Below are positions 1 through 10,464 of a stretch of 64,000 nucleotides of DNA, in pieces. Origin of the DNA: Taibaiella soli. Its GTDB lineage: Bacteria; Bacteroidota; Bacteroidia; Chitinophagales; Chitinophagaceae. Every line of letters begins with the position of its first letter. Position 1 is the stretch's first letter. Below the pieces are notes generated by a model. That model saw nothing but the letters and a program-made list of their open reading frames with translations, ran no database searches and was not told the DNA's origin. Made by a program: the position numbers and the translations under genes. The DNA is taken from positions 1-64,000 of the forward strand of contig NZ_QKTW01000016.1 of NCBI RefSeq assembly GCF_003236175.1. Direction: 5' to 3'.

Positions 1-78
1 CAATTGCGGTCTCTATTTTTTTTATCAAGTAGCTAGTATCAAGCAGTGTTGACTTACTATATTCTCGCGCCAGATTTC
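1..78. repeat. intergenic edge with dispersed repeat word
   Basis: No gene is visible. The segment carries the word ATCAAGTAGCTAGTATCAAG, which recurs in similar form near 25180-25208. It belongs to the short intergenic words scattered through this window. The left edge cuts the intergenic region, so the neighbouring gene is unknown. Confidence 0.4.
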
Positions 79-1242
79 TTAAATGAACTTCTTCTTCTCA
101 TTTACCGCTTTGCGCAGCAACACAGAAGCACGATAACGGTCTTCGTGATAATCGTTGTACAACTGATCTAAAGTATCCAGCACTTCTTCAGCGCCCAGTT
201 CATCACACCATTGCAGCAAGCCTTTCGGATAGTTCACACCTTTTGTCATTGCCAATTCCAGATCAGCTGCCGATGCAATATTTAAATGCAATGCTTCCAC
301 CGCTTCATTTATCAACATAGCGACGACACGGTCTACAATTTGCTGGCCCAAAGCAGTGTCTTTATTTGGTTCCGGCATTACTGCGCCCTCAGCATAATTA
401 TAAAAACCCCTGCCTGTTTTACGACCCAGCCAGCCTGCTTCCAACAAACGTTTCTGTGAGAAAGAAGGTTTATACCGCGGATCAAAGAAGAAGGAACTAA
501 ACACAGTTTCTGTTACTACATAGTTTACATCATGGCCAATATAATCAGTCAGCGTAAATGGTCCCATACGGAAACCGCCGAGTTCGGTCAACGCCCAATC
601 AATTGTTGCGATGTCTGCAATACCTTCTTCGTAAATACGAATTGCCTCACCATAGAAAGGACGCGCAACGCGGTTTACGATAAAGCCAGGTGTATCTTTT
701 GTGATTACCGGCGCTTTACCCCATTTCAGCATCAGTTCTTTGGCCAGCGGGATTAATGATGGTTCTGTTTGCACTGCAGGAATGATTTCCACTAATGCCA
801 TCAACGGCGCCGGATTGAAGAAGTGTAGCCCCATTACACGATCAGCCTTTGTACACGCGGCAGCAATAGAAGTAACTGAAAGCGAGGAAGTATTAGTCGC
901 AAGCACACAGTCGGCATTTACAATTTTTTCCAGTTCAGAAAAAACAGCTTTTTTAACATCCAGTCGCTCAACGATTGCTTCGATGATCAATCCGCAATCT
1001 TTGAAAGCACCCATTTCTGCAGCGAAAGAAAAACGTCCGATGATTTCAGTCGCATTATTGATCTTTCCTTTTTCCTGCAATTTATTCAGCGTAGCAGTAA
1101 GGTTATTTTTAGCTTTTTCGAGTGCGGCGGCGTTGCTGTCGAACAACACAACGCTATGACCCGCCATTGCGGCTACCTGCGCAATACCTGCGCCCATAGC
1201 GCCTGAACCAACTACACCAACTACAATATTATTTTGAAGCAT
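79..1242 (-). CDS. 3-hydroxyacyl-CoA dehydrogenase (PaaH/HbdA-like)
   Basis: Predicted NAD-dependent oxidation of 3-hydroxyacyl-CoA to 3-oxoacyl-CoA in the cytoplasm, as in beta-oxidation, butanoate or aromatic degradation. Seen: N-terminal Rossmann motif GSGAMGAG (about residues 12-19), the signature NTSSLSVTSIA, and catalytic His140 in GLHFFNPAPL. A C-terminal 3HCDH domain begins around the motif DTPGFIVNRVARP and is followed by a second, shorter 3HCDH-like half. At 387 aa it is longer than the usual ~285 aa Hbd and fits the PaaH-type double C-terminal form. It lies downstream of a fumarylacetoacetase-family gene on the same strand, with a hairpin terminator between them. The exact substrate cannot be read from the sequence. 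Confidence 0.88.
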   Translation of the reverse strand: MLQNNIVVGVVGSGAMGAGIAQVAAMAGHSVVLFDSNAAALEKAKNNLTATLNKLQEKGKINNATEIIGRFSFAAEMGAFKDCGLIIEAIVERLDVKKAVFSELEKIVNADCVLATNTSSLSVTSIAAACTKADRVMGLHFFNPAPLMALVEIIPAVQTEPSLIPLAKELMLKWGKAPVITKDTPGFIVNRVARPFYGEAIRIYEEGIADIATIDWALTELGGFRMGPFTLTDYIGHDVNYVVTETVFSSFFFDPRYKPSFSQKRLLEAGWLGRKTGRGFYNYAEGAVMPEPNKDTALGQQIVDRVVAMLINEAVEALHLNIASAADLELAMTKGVNYPKGLLQWCDELGAEEVLDTLDQLYNDYHEDRYRASVLLRKAVNEKKKFI

Positions 1243-1261
1243 TGTTTCGTTTTTATAAAAA

Positions 1262-1291
1262 GAAAAAGGCTGACGTTTCAGCCAGCCTTGA
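1262..1291 (-). terminator. rho-independent terminator after the FAH-family gene
   Basis: Read on the minus strand, AAGGCTG pairs with CAGCCTT across a short loop and is followed by a T-rich run. It sits between the FAH-family gene and the hydroxyacyl-CoA dehydrogenase, so the two may be only partly co-transcribed. Confidence 0.65.
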
Positions 1292-1306
1292 TAATTATGT
1301 TTTGAA

Positions 1307-2317
1307 TTAAGCGGGCATTTTCTTGATCTTCAAAATGCTCCAGTCTGTATTTTCAGCAACAATAGTATTTTTCAGTTTACCCAGACCATCGATTTCCATT
1401 TCTACAACATCACCCGGCTGCAGCCATTGTACTTTATAATTAGGATCGTTCAGCAAACCAGTACCGTTTAACTCCAGGAAACAACCCGTTCCTACAGTAC
1501 CACTACCAATTACATCGCCCGGCAGAATATCTGCACCATAAGCACAACGTTCTACGATTTCGGCGAATGTCCAGTCCATATCCGCCACGTTGCCTTCGCT
1601 TACCAGTACACCATTCACCCAGCATTTCATACCGAGATTATAGTTATTACCAACGTGGTTTGGTTTCGCAGGAACTTTATACGCTTCCAGTTCATCTGGA
1701 GTAACCAGGATCGGACCGATCACTGTGCTGAAATCTTTACCTTTTGCAGGGCCGAGATTGAGCAGCATTTCTTCCATTTGCAGGGTACGCGCACTCATAT
1801 CGTTCATAATCATGTAGCCGGCGATATATTGGTCCGCTTCTTCAGCTTTTATGTTACGGCCTTTTTTGCAAAGCACCACCGCAGCTTCCAGTTCAAAATC
1901 AAGCTTTTGGAAATGATCCGGCATGCATGGAATTTCACCGGGACCCTGAATCGCATTGTGGTTAGTAAAATAGAAAATCGGATACTGGTCAAATTCGGCG
2001 ATCATGTCCACTTTACGATTACGGCGTGCTGCAGCAACGTGCTGACGGAATGCATAACCATCGCGGCAAGAAGTTGGGTTTGGAACAGGAGCCAGAATGG
2101 TAGCTGTTTCAAAAGCAATGCTTTCTATATTGATTTTGCCGGATTTGATATCAGCTTCTGTACCACGGGCAATATCCACTTTAGCTTCCCAGTCTTTCAG
2201 TAACTCCATCATAGTAGACGGAAGTGCAGCGTTCGCAGTATTTGTATTGTACAGTTTATTGTCAATCAAAAAAGCAAGCTGTTCCTTGCCTTGTCTTGAA
2301 TAAGTAACCAGTTTCAT
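1307..2317 (-). CDS. fumarylacetoacetate hydrolase family protein
   Basis: A 336-aa FAH-fold hydrolase, probably metal-dependent C-C bond cleavage of a 3,5-dioxo acid such as fumarylacetoacetate in tyrosine or homogentisate breakdown. Seen: the acidic metal-binding segment DFELEAAVVLCKKGRNI, the downstream YMIMNDMSARTLQ segment with a conserved Asp and Arg, and a C-terminal GDVIGSGTVGTGC motif typical of the family. The length suits the bacterial single-polypeptide FAH branch, but the family also includes acylpyruvate hydrolases and decarboxylases, so the substrate is open. It starts at the ATG at 2317 with no coding sequence between it and the divergent secreted-protein gene. Its downstream neighbour is a hydroxyacyl-CoA dehydrogenase, which fits a catabolic role. 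Confidence 0.85.
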   Translation of the reverse strand: MKLVTYSRQGKEQLAFLIDNKLYNTNTANAALPSTMMELLKDWEAKVDIARGTEADIKSGKINIESIAFETATILAPVPNPTSCRDGYAFRQHVAAARRNRKVDMIAEFDQYPIFYFTNHNAIQGPGEIPCMPDHFQKLDFELEAAVVLCKKGRNIKAEEADQYIAGYMIMNDMSARTLQMEEMLLNLGPAKGKDFSTVIGPILVTPDELEAYKVPAKPNHVGNNYNLGMKCWVNGVLVSEGNVADMDWTFAEIVERCAYGADILPGDVIGSGTVGTGCFLELNGTGLLNDPNYKVQWLQPGDVVEMEIDGLGKLKNTIVAENTDWSILKIKKMPA

Positions 2318-2506
2318 GTTTCTCTATTTGCGGCCGTAAAAGTAAGATGATTTTTAAACTTTTGCCGGCTGGCCCATTAACTACAGATTTAAAAAAATAT
2401 CGTATATATTGATTAAATTTAACAGACATCTAACATAAACATTAAACCCAATACATTTTACCACAAATTCATTGCCTCAGACATTCATTTCAAATAATAT
2501 GTACCA

Positions 2507-5500
2507 ATGCAAAAGAAAATTTTTACACTCATCTTTCTGACCTTTCTTTCTTTTCATTCGAAAGCCACCTTCACCCCAGTAACGCTTACCGGATTTAATG
2601 GCGACGCAATTGCAAACGGAATAGGCAATGCTTCTGCTTCTACAACTGTAGATGTAGATGGCGTAAACTATGCTTTTGTCGCGCAGGATTTTCAGGCTAC
2701 CTCTTCCAGTCCCGCTCCAAGTTATTACCTGCCCACAGGTGGCGCACTTACCAGCTTGCTAACTCCAGGCCTGGGATTTCAACTCGCCAGCTATAGCAGC
2801 AACAATGTACTTCGCCTCAGCGGGTCTACCTCAACGACAAACACAGGAACACTTTCTTTTGCAACGGCACAGACTGCCGGCGAATTGTATGTGTTATGCA
2901 CATCAGGCAGCGGAAATTCAACAGCTACAATCACCGTAAATTTTACCAACAGCACTTCTCAGACTTTTACCAATATCAGTGTTCTGGACTGGTACAATGG
3001 TACTGCCAGCGTAGCCGGTATTGGCCGGGTAAATACGACCAACAATATTACTGAAGGAACTAGTGCGAATCCTCGCCTTTATGAGGTGAAGCTCACACTA
3101 AGCAGTACTAACTACAGCAATCAGATTGCGAGCATCACCGTTACTAAAACTTCCACTAGTACGGAAATTCTGGATGTGCTGGCTGTCAGTAAAAATGATG
3201 TCTGCACTGGCACACCAACAACTACCGGCATTACGCCAAGCCCTGCAACTGTTTGCTCCGGCAATGCTGCTGTGCTGACGGTTAACGGCGTTCCAACTTC
3301 CGCAGGTATTACCTATCAGTGGCAATCTTTAAGCGGAACAACCTGGGGCAATATCGCAAGTGCAACTTCCCAAAGCTATACAACGCCGGCATTAACCGCA
3401 CAGGCTATTTACCGTTGTATTGTTACCTGCTCCGGAAGCTCACTCAGTGTTACAACGAATCCAGACACCGTAAATGTGGCAACCTCTTTCACACCGCCAT
3501 ATCTCGAAACTTTTGAGAGTATCATAAACGATAATGATATGCCAAACTGCATGTCAGGAACGCACGTCGGAACTTATATCTACACACGGTCTGCTTCTAT
3601 AGGGAATAATACGGGCAACCATACGCCGGGCGGTACAAAATATGCTGCATTCAGATATAGTTGTCAGGACACCATGTTTACTCCGGCGCTGAATCTCACA
3701 GCGGGAACTACCTACCAGATCGGGTTCTGGTATAACACCGACGGACTAAGCGGATGGACGACCCTGGGTGCGGCAATAGGCACTACACCGAATAGCGCCG
3801 CGATGACGACCACAATAGGCACGCCACTTTCGGGCCCGACAAATATGACATACCAGCAATACACTGGTACATTTACGCCAACGACAAGCGGCGTCTATTT
3901 TGTAGGTATTTATTGCAAAGCGAATAGCATTCCATGGTATATCAGTATCGATGACATCAGCGTAAACATTTCTACTTGTGCAGGTACGCCAACAGCAGGT
4001 ACGGCTGCAGCTTCTGTAACGGGAGGTTGTGCCGCTACCAACTTTACACTGAGCATTACCGGAGGCTCCACCGGAAGCGGTATCAGTCGCCAATGGCAAT
4101 CTGCATCTTCCGCAACCGGCCCATGGACAAACCTTGCAAGTGGCACCACAACAACCTATAGTGTAAGCGGCATCACAGCAACTACTTATTACCGTAATTA
4201 TGTAAGCTGCTCAGGATCTGGTCTTGGAGATACTTCCAATGTTGTAACAGTAAATAAATACCCACTTGTCTACACAGCCACTACAAGTGGCACTGTCTGT
4301 GCGGGCAGCAATGTTACATTGAATACCAGCAATCCTACACCTGGCGCAACCTACCAATGGAGCGGCCCTAACAGCTTTAGTGCCACTACCGCATCCGCCA
4401 TAATCAACAATGCGACAACGGCGGCCAATGGTTCTTATACATTAACTACGACCGTAAATGGCTGTACGGCAAGCCAGTCTGTTACTGTAACGGTGAATCC
4501 GAAACCGGTGATTACCGCTACCGGCACCAACCCAACTACCTGCGGTGGCACCAATGGTACACTGATAGTTTCCGGACTCACTGCCAATACTGCGTACGTT
4601 ATTGCCTATACATTCAACAGCTCCGCGTCCACGCATAATATCACCACCACGGCAACTGGCAGTTATACATTTACCGGTATGAGCACAGGCACTTACAGCA
4701 ATATCAGCGCCACCTCAGCTGCAGGTTGTGTTTCTGACCCGGTGAATCCGGTAACAATTTCCAATCCTGTATCAGTACCCGATCCTATTGCTGGCAGCAA
4801 TGCTCCGATCTGTACAGGCGCTACACTCTCGCTGAATGCCAGCTCCACGCTTTCGGGAGTTGTTTACCACTGGTCCGGACCAAATGGCTTTACAAGCACC
4901 ACACAAAATCCTTCTATCAGTAACGCAACAGTGGCTGCATCCGGCACTTACACCGTTTATACTACTTATCAGGCATGTACGTCCAATACTGTTTCTGTAA
5001 ATGCAGCAGTAAATCCGAAGCCAAATGCAAATATTTATGTGAGCAACAGTACAACGATCTGTCAGGGCAGTTTTGTAACGTTGTCTGTTAGCACCGTTGC
5101 ACCGGGTAATACTTATCAGTGGCAAAACAATGGGGGCAGCATCGGTGGTGCTAACGGTAATACTTATGATGCCAATGCCGACGGTAATTATCGCGTCATC
5201 GTAAACAATGCATCTGGTTGCTCTGATACATCGACTGTAATTCCGGTTACTGTAATTGCGTTGCCTGCAAGCGCCATCACGCATTCAGGCCCGTTGACGA
5301 TCTGCCAGGGTAATTCGACCTTACTTGAAGGACCAACTGGAACTGGCTATTCTTATCAATGGTATAAAGATGGCTCACAAATTTCTGGCGCCACAAATAT
5401 CGATTACAGCGCTAAAAACGCGGGCTTCTATACATTGATTGTTACGGGAACAGGCGGCTGTAATGCTGTTTCTGCGGGTGTAACAGTTACGGTATCAACG

Positions 5501-5956
5501 CCGGTGACGCCAATTATCACTTTTGACGGAAGTGCACTCAGCACAAGCGGTTTTGCCTCTTATCAATGGTACAAAGACAACACGCCAATTCCGGGCGCTA
5601 CCAATGCGACGTTGACGATTACTTCAAATGGTTATTACACCGTTACAGGCACTGATGCAGCAGGATGTACAACTATGTCTGCTATGGCATTGATCTCAAC
5701 CTTGAATGTAGGCAACCTGACGGTAAATGGTAATGATGTAAACATCTATCCAAACCCAGCCAGCACAATGGTTCATATCGATGCTGCTGCTAAACTGAAC
5801 GTTCAGATCCGTAATCTCGAAGGCCAGACAGTTATGACCAAAAAAGCTGCAAGTGATATCGACATCTCGGGTATCGCTAATGGGGTGTACATGATCTCGC
5901 TCACCGATAAAGATGGCAATCTGATTAAAATCGACAGACTGATAATCGTCCACTAA
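2507..5956 (+). CDS. giant secreted T9SS cargo with Ig-like and SprB-like repeats, copy 1
   Basis: Predicted cell-surface or released protein of 1149 aa; molecular role unknown. Seen in order: Sec signal peptide (MQKKIFTLIFLTFLSFHSKA); a unique N-terminal domain to about residue 220; an Ig-like domain starting CTGTPTTTG; a ~165-aa beta-rich module starting PPYLETFES and ending YISIDDISV, similar in style to MAM/concanavalin-like modules; then several Cys-containing Ig-like repeats with a YxWSGPN signature, and one SprB-like repeat (NPTTCGGTNGTL). The last ~75 residues (NVYPNP-type motif NIYPNPAST, then GVYMISLTDKDG) are a T9SS type A sorting domain. It is a tandem paralog of the next gene and shares its terminator hairpin. 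Codon use is Thr/Ser/Ala-rich, as is usual for such cargo. Confidence 0.85.
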   Translation: MQKKIFTLIFLTFLSFHSKATFTPVTLTGFNGDAIANGIGNASASTTVDVDGVNYAFVAQDFQATSSSPAPSYYLPTGGALTSLLTPGLGFQLASYSSNNVLRLSGSTSTTNTGTLSFATAQTAGELYVLCTSGSGNSTATITVNFTNSTSQTFTNISVLDWYNGTASVAGIGRVNTTNNITEGTSANPRLYEVKLTLSSTNYSNQIASITVTKTSTSTEILDVLAVSKNDVCTGTPTTTGITPSPATVCSGNAAVLTVNGVPTSAGITYQWQSLSGTTWGNIASATSQSYTTPALTAQAIYRCIVTCSGSSLSVTTNPDTVNVATSFTPPYLETFESIINDNDMPNCMSGTHVGTYIYTRSASIGNNTGNHTPGGTKYAAFRYSCQDTMFTPALNLTAGTTYQIGFWYNTDGLSGWTTLGAAIGTTPNSAAMTTTIGTPLSGPTNMTYQQYTGTFTPTTSGVYFVGIYCKANSIPWYISIDDISVNISTCAGTPTAGTAAASVTGGCAATNFTLSITGGSTGSGISRQWQSASSATGPWTNLASGTTTTYSVSGITATTYYRNYVSCSGSGLGDTSNVVTVNKYPLVYTATTSGTVCAGSNVTLNTSNPTPGATYQWSGPNSFSATTASAIINNATTAANGSYTLTTTVNGCTASQSVTVTVNPKPVITATGTNPTTCGGTNGTLIVSGLTANTAYVIAYTFNSSASTHNITTTATGSYTFTGMSTGTYSNISATSAAGCVSDPVNPVTISNPVSVPDPIAGSNAPICTGATLSLNASSTLSGVVYHWSGPNGFTSTTQNPSISNATVAASGTYTVYTTYQACTSNTVSVNAAVNPKPNANIYVSNSTTICQGSFVTLSVSTVAPGNTYQWQNNGGSIGGANGNTYDANADGNYRVIVNNASGCSDTSTVIPVTVIALPASAITHSGPLTICQGNSTLLEGPTGTGYSYQWYKDGSQISGATNIDYSAKNAGFYTLIVTGTGGCNAVSAGVTVTVSTPVTPIITFDGSALSTSGFASYQWYKDNTPIPGATNATLTITSNGYYTVTGTDAAGCTTMSAMALISTLNVGNLTVNGNDVNIYPNPASTMVHIDAAAKLNVQIRNLEGQTVMTKKAASDIDISGIANGVYMISLTDKDGNLIKIDRLIIVH

Positions 5957-5978
5957 TCCATATTTCAAATGCTGATTG

Positions 5979-6012
5979 AACTGCCGGAGGTTTTCTTCCG
6001 GCAGTTTTTTAT
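5979..6012 (+). terminator. rho-independent terminator of T9SS cargo copy 1
   Basis: AACTGCCGGA pairs with TTCCGGCAGT, followed by six T. The hairpin is nearly identical to the one after the second paralog (10396-10428), so it was copied with the gene. Confidence 0.85.
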
Positions 6013-6147
6013 GTCCGGCAGCTGACATGATACAATTCACATATATATCTCTAATAAACTTAACCCATAACTAACATTAATATTATTCAAGATGCTTTTC
6101 GCCGTACATTGGGCAACTTTTTAGTTTTACCCAAACCAAACATGCAA

Positions 6148-9100
6148 ATGCAAAAAAAACTCTTTACGCTCATTTTCTTGACCTTTCTTTCACTGTCCTC
6201 GAAAGCTACATTTACACCAATCACACTCACTGGATTTAACGGCGATGCTATCGCAAACGGAATCGGAGCTGCTTCAACTTCTACGACGGTAGACATAGAC
6301 GGTGGCAACTATACATTCATTGCACAGGATTACCAAACGACAGCTAATGATCCCACTCCCACTTATTACCTGCCTACCGGCGGCGCAGTCAACAGCCTGC
6401 TGACCTCAGGCCTCGGATTTCAACTGGCCGGCTATAGCGGCAACAACGTACTTCGCCTCGACGGCGCCACTACTGCGACTACAACTGCAACCCTGACTTT
6501 TGCAACTGCACAGACAGCCGGGGATTTGTACGTGTTGTGTACTTCAGGCAGCGGTACTTCTACAGCGACTTTTACGGTAAATTTTACAAACAACACTTCC
6601 CAGACATTCACTGGCATTGATGTTGACGACTGGTACAATGGCACTGCAAGTGTCGCTGGTATCGGCCGCATTAATACAACCAACAACGTTCCGGAAGGGA
6701 ATTCTTCTGACCCACGTCTTTATGAAGTAAAACTGTCGCTCAACAGTTCCAATTACGCTAATCAGATATCAAGCATTACCGTAAGCAAAACATCTACTGG
6801 TGGCGAAGTACTAGTTGTACTCGCTGTTTCTAAAAACGATGTTTGTTCCGGCACACCAACCGCGGGCAGCATTGTTGCCAATCCAGCAACTGTTTGTTCT
6901 GGCAAAAGCAGTCTTCTGACGCTTTCCGGCACTTCCAGCTCAGCAGGTCTTACTTATCAGTGGCAATCTTATAATGGCACCGCCTGGAACAATATCACCA
7001 GCGCTACTGACAATAACTATACTACAGATCCGCTTACAGCGCAGGGTATTTACCGTTGTACTGTGACCTGTGTGGCAAGTACATTAAGCAGCACAACGAA
7101 TCCGGATACAGTAAATATAAGTGCAGCGATGACGCCGCCATATCTGGAAACTTTTGAGAGTATACAGAACGATGAGGATTTGCCCGATTGTATGTCGGCA
7201 ACAAATATGGGCAATTACGTGCACACCTTTACATCTCCAAACGGACATAACTCGGGTAACCATACGCCGAACGGCAGCAAATACGGCGCTTTCCAATGGA
7301 GCTGTCAGGACACCATGTATACGCCCGCCCTCAATCTAACCGCAGGTCAAATATATAAGGTGTCTTTCTGGTACAATACGGATGGTTTAACAGGATGGAA
7401 TACCCTGGGCGCGGCAATCGGCGCCTCACCGAACAGTACTGCAATGACTATTCCTATTGGTACTGCTATTTCGTCTCCGGCCAACACAACTTATCAGCAA
7501 TACACAGGCACATTTACCCCAACGACCAGCGGCGTTTATTTTGTAGGCATTTATTGCGGCGCAACTTCCAACCCCTGGTACATCAGCATTGATGACATCA
7601 GCGTGGTGCCATATAGCCCATGTACCGGCACTCCTACTGCTGGCGTTATTTTAGGAGATACTTCAATCTGTATGGGTGATTCTACGGAACTGAGTCTTTC
7701 CGGAGCTACCACCGCTTCCAGCCTTACGTACCAGTGGCAAACTTATAACGGTACTACATGGGTAAACGTTACTACAGGTTATAACGCTACTACCGACATC
7801 TACACAACAATACCACTTTCTTCAGACGTGCAGTATCGTTGCTCAGTTACCTGCTCCGGAAATACGGCTTATACGGCGCCGGTCACAGTACATGCCGGTC
7901 CTTCGAACATTCCTTATACAGAAGACTTCGAAAGTATTCAGAACGATGATGATATGCCAAACTGCATGAGTTCAACCAGCACAGGTACTGAAGTACTTAC
8001 TTATACGACTTCAACGGGAAGTTATAATCAGGATAACCACACTCCAGGCGGCAACAAATTTGCTTCATTTAAATGGTCGTGCAGCGATTATCTGTTTACG
8101 AAAGGCCTCAACCTTATCGGCGGTCAGACGTACAAACTCTCATTCTGGTACATCACAGACGGCAATGCAGGATGGAATACACTCTCTGCTGCTTTTGGCA
8201 CTACAGCATCTGCTGCGGGAATGACCGGAACAATTGGCACAGCGATCAGCAATCCTACGAATACAACTTACCAGCAGTTTATTGGCACATTTACGCCAAC
8301 GACCAGCGGTGTATATTATTTAGGAATTTATTGCGATGCAACTTCCAACCCATGGTATCTCAGCATCGACGATATCAACGTAATCGTGTCTCCTTGTAAT
8401 GGTACGCCAACTGCAGGTACAGCAGCAGCTTCTGTAGCAGGTGGCTGTGCAGGTACCAACTTTACATTGAACCTTACCGGCAATTCAACAGGCCTGGGCA
8501 TTAGTGCTCAATGGCAGTCTGCGCCTGCTGCAAGTGGCCCTTGGACCAACTTAGCGAACGGCACCACGACAACAGATAGTGTAACTGGTATTGCAGCTAC
8601 TACTTATTACCGTGCTTATGTCGCTTGTTCCGGTTCTGGATTAGGTGATACTTCAAACGTGGTAACGGTAAATCAATATCCGCTGGCTTATACTGCTACA
8701 GTATCTGGCGCAGCCTGTGCCGGCACCAATGTAACTTTGAACACAAGCAATCCAACAACCGGCGCTACTTATTCGTGGAGCGGCCCGAACAGTTTTACTG
8801 CCAATACAGCATCTGCAACAATCAACAATGCAACCCTTGCTGATAATGGTGCTTACACATTGACCACTTCAATCAATGGTTGTACAGGAAGTGAATCCGT
8901 TACGGTAACCGTAAATCCAAAACCTGTGATCACCGCTGCGGGTACTAATCCTACAAGCTGCGGCGGCAATGATGGTACGCTCACCATATCAGGACTGGAT
9001 GCAAACGCAGCTTACACGGTTGCGTATGACCTGAATAGTTCCACAACGACCGCGAACATCACGAGCACAAATACTGGCGACTATACGTTTACTGGTACGA

Positions 9101-10374
9101 ACGCAGGAACTTACGATAATATCATTGCAACATCTGTCGCGGGCTGTACTTCTGACCCTGCAAATCAGGTAGTGATTACAAACCCTATAGCGATGCCGGA
9201 TCCTACGGCAAGCAGCAACGGCCCGGTTTGTGCTGGCGCAGACCTTGAACTCGATGCAGCGTCTACACTTTCTGGTGTTACTTACCACTGGTCTGGACCA
9301 AACGGTTTCATCAGTACTATGCAGAACCCAACTATTCCTGGCGCAACAGCAACGGCTTCTGGCACCTATACAGTTTATACTACTTACCAAAGCTGTACTT
9401 CTAATACGGTTTCTGTAAATGCTGTGGTAAATGACAAACCAGATGCAAACGTTTATACAAGCGGCAGCACAACAATCTGTCAGGGCACTACCGTAACATT
9501 ATCTGTTGCTACGGTGACAGGCGGTAATACTTATCAATGGCAAAACAACGGCACTGATATCGCAGCTGCAAACGGTGCAACTTACGATGCATCTGCAGAC
9601 GGACATTATCGAGTAATCGTTGAAAGCCCATTCGGATGTTCTGATACATCTGTTGCAACACAAGTTACTGTGGAGAGCGCACCAACAAGCACTATTACTT
9701 ATTCCGGCTCACTTACTATCTGTCAGGGCAATTCTGTTGTACTCGACGGCTCTGCCGGAAACGGTTATAGCTACCAATGGTATAAAGATGGCAACCCAGT
9801 TTATGGCGCTACCAGCATCAGCTACACTGCTACTACCGGTGGTTACTACACACTGATCGTTACAGCGTCGGGTGGTTGTAACGCAGTTTCGGCAGGTGTA
9901 ACTGTAGTCATAACTGTTCCAACTACGCCAATTATCAGTATGAACGGCACAGAACTCAGCACTACTGGTTTTGCGTCTTACCAATGGTATAAAGATGGCA
10001 ATCCAATTCCAGGCGCTACAAATGCTACACTAACAGTTACAACCAATGGTTACTATACTGTTGCGGGAACTGATGCCGGCGGATGTACCAATATGTCGGC
10101 AATCGCCCAGGTTTCTACCCTGAGTGTCGGCAACCTGACGGTAAACGGAAATGATGTAAACATCTATCCGAACCCGGCCAGCACAACAGTTCATATCGAC
10201 GCTTCAGCCAAACTGGATATACAGATTCGTAATCTCGAAGGGCAGACGATTATGACTAAAAAAGCGGCAAGCGATATCGATATTTCGGGTATTGCAAATG
10301 GCGTGTACATGATCTCACTCACCGATAAAGATGGCAATCTGATCAAGATCGACAGACTGGTGATTGTCCACTAG
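6148..10374 (+). CDS. giant secreted T9SS cargo with Ig-like repeats, copy 2
   Basis: Tandem paralog of the preceding gene, 1408 aa from the ATG at 6148. An ATG at 6142 is also possible. A TTG at 6109 is in frame but adds 13 residues with no counterpart in copy 1, so it is rejected. The signal peptide MQKKLFTLIFLTFLSLSSKA matches copy 1 almost residue for residue. The order is the same: N-terminal domain, Ig-like, FES module, Ig-like and SprB-like repeats, T9SS type A sorting domain. The difference is one extra Ig-like plus FES module: the FES module occurs twice (PPYLETFESIQNDED and IPYTEDFESIQNDDD). This roughly explains the ~260 extra residues. The two C-terminal sorting domains differ at only a few positions. 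Function unknown; adhesion or matrix roles are common for such proteins. Confidence 0.85.
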   Translation: MQKKLFTLIFLTFLSLSSKATFTPITLTGFNGDAIANGIGAASTSTTVDIDGGNYTFIAQDYQTTANDPTPTYYLPTGGAVNSLLTSGLGFQLAGYSGNNVLRLDGATTATTTATLTFATAQTAGDLYVLCTSGSGTSTATFTVNFTNNTSQTFTGIDVDDWYNGTASVAGIGRINTTNNVPEGNSSDPRLYEVKLSLNSSNYANQISSITVSKTSTGGEVLVVLAVSKNDVCSGTPTAGSIVANPATVCSGKSSLLTLSGTSSSAGLTYQWQSYNGTAWNNITSATDNNYTTDPLTAQGIYRCTVTCVASTLSSTTNPDTVNISAAMTPPYLETFESIQNDEDLPDCMSATNMGNYVHTFTSPNGHNSGNHTPNGSKYGAFQWSCQDTMYTPALNLTAGQIYKVSFWYNTDGLTGWNTLGAAIGASPNSTAMTIPIGTAISSPANTTYQQYTGTFTPTTSGVYFVGIYCGATSNPWYISIDDISVVPYSPCTGTPTAGVILGDTSICMGDSTELSLSGATTASSLTYQWQTYNGTTWVNVTTGYNATTDIYTTIPLSSDVQYRCSVTCSGNTAYTAPVTVHAGPSNIPYTEDFESIQNDDDMPNCMSSTSTGTEVLTYTTSTGSYNQDNHTPGGNKFASFKWSCSDYLFTKGLNLIGGQTYKLSFWYITDGNAGWNTLSAAFGTTASAAGMTGTIGTAISNPTNTTYQQFIGTFTPTTSGVYYLGIYCDATSNPWYLSIDDINVIVSPCNGTPTAGTAAASVAGGCAGTNFTLNLTGNSTGLGISAQWQSAPAASGPWTNLANGTTTTDSVTGIAATTYYRAYVACSGSGLGDTSNVVTVNQYPLAYTATVSGAACAGTNVTLNTSNPTTGATYSWSGPNSFTANTASATINNATLADNGAYTLTTSINGCTGSESVTVTVNPKPVITAAGTNPTSCGGNDGTLTISGLDANAAYTVAYDLNSSTTTANITSTNTGDYTFTGTNAGTYDNIIATSVAGCTSDPANQVVITNPIAMPDPTASSNGPVCAGADLELDAASTLSGVTYHWSGPNGFISTMQNPTIPGATATASGTYTVYTTYQSCTSNTVSVNAVVNDKPDANVYTSGSTTICQGTTVTLSVATVTGGNTYQWQNNGTDIAAANGATYDASADGHYRVIVESPFGCSDTSVATQVTVESAPTSTITYSGSLTICQGNSVVLDGSAGNGYSYQWYKDGNPVYGATSISYTATTGGYYTLIVTASGGCNAVSAGVTVVITVPTTPIISMNGTELSTTGFASYQWYKDGNPIPGATNATLTVTTNGYYTVAGTDAGGCTNMSAIAQVSTLSVGNLTVNGNDVNIYPNPASTTVHIDASAKLDIQIRNLEGQTIMTKKAASDIDISGIANGVYMISLTDKDGNLIKIDRLVIVH

Positions 10375-10395
10375 TCCTTAAATTCAATATACTTT

Positions 10396-10428
10396 GAACT
10401 GCCGGAGGTTTTTCTTCCGGCAGTTTTT
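10396..10428 (+). terminator. rho-independent terminator of T9SS cargo copy 2
   Basis: GAACTGCCGGAGG followed by TTCCGGCAGTTTTTA. The stem is the same as that after copy 1, with a T-run directly following. Confidence 0.85.
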
Positions 10429-10464
10429 ATTTATGTTCGTATCGCTAAAAATTAAACGCCTCGT

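Noticed and set aside
6109-6147. Alternative TTG start of T9SS cargo copy 2
   Set aside because: Copy 1 has no counterpart of these residues and its signal peptide starts at the equivalent of 6148.
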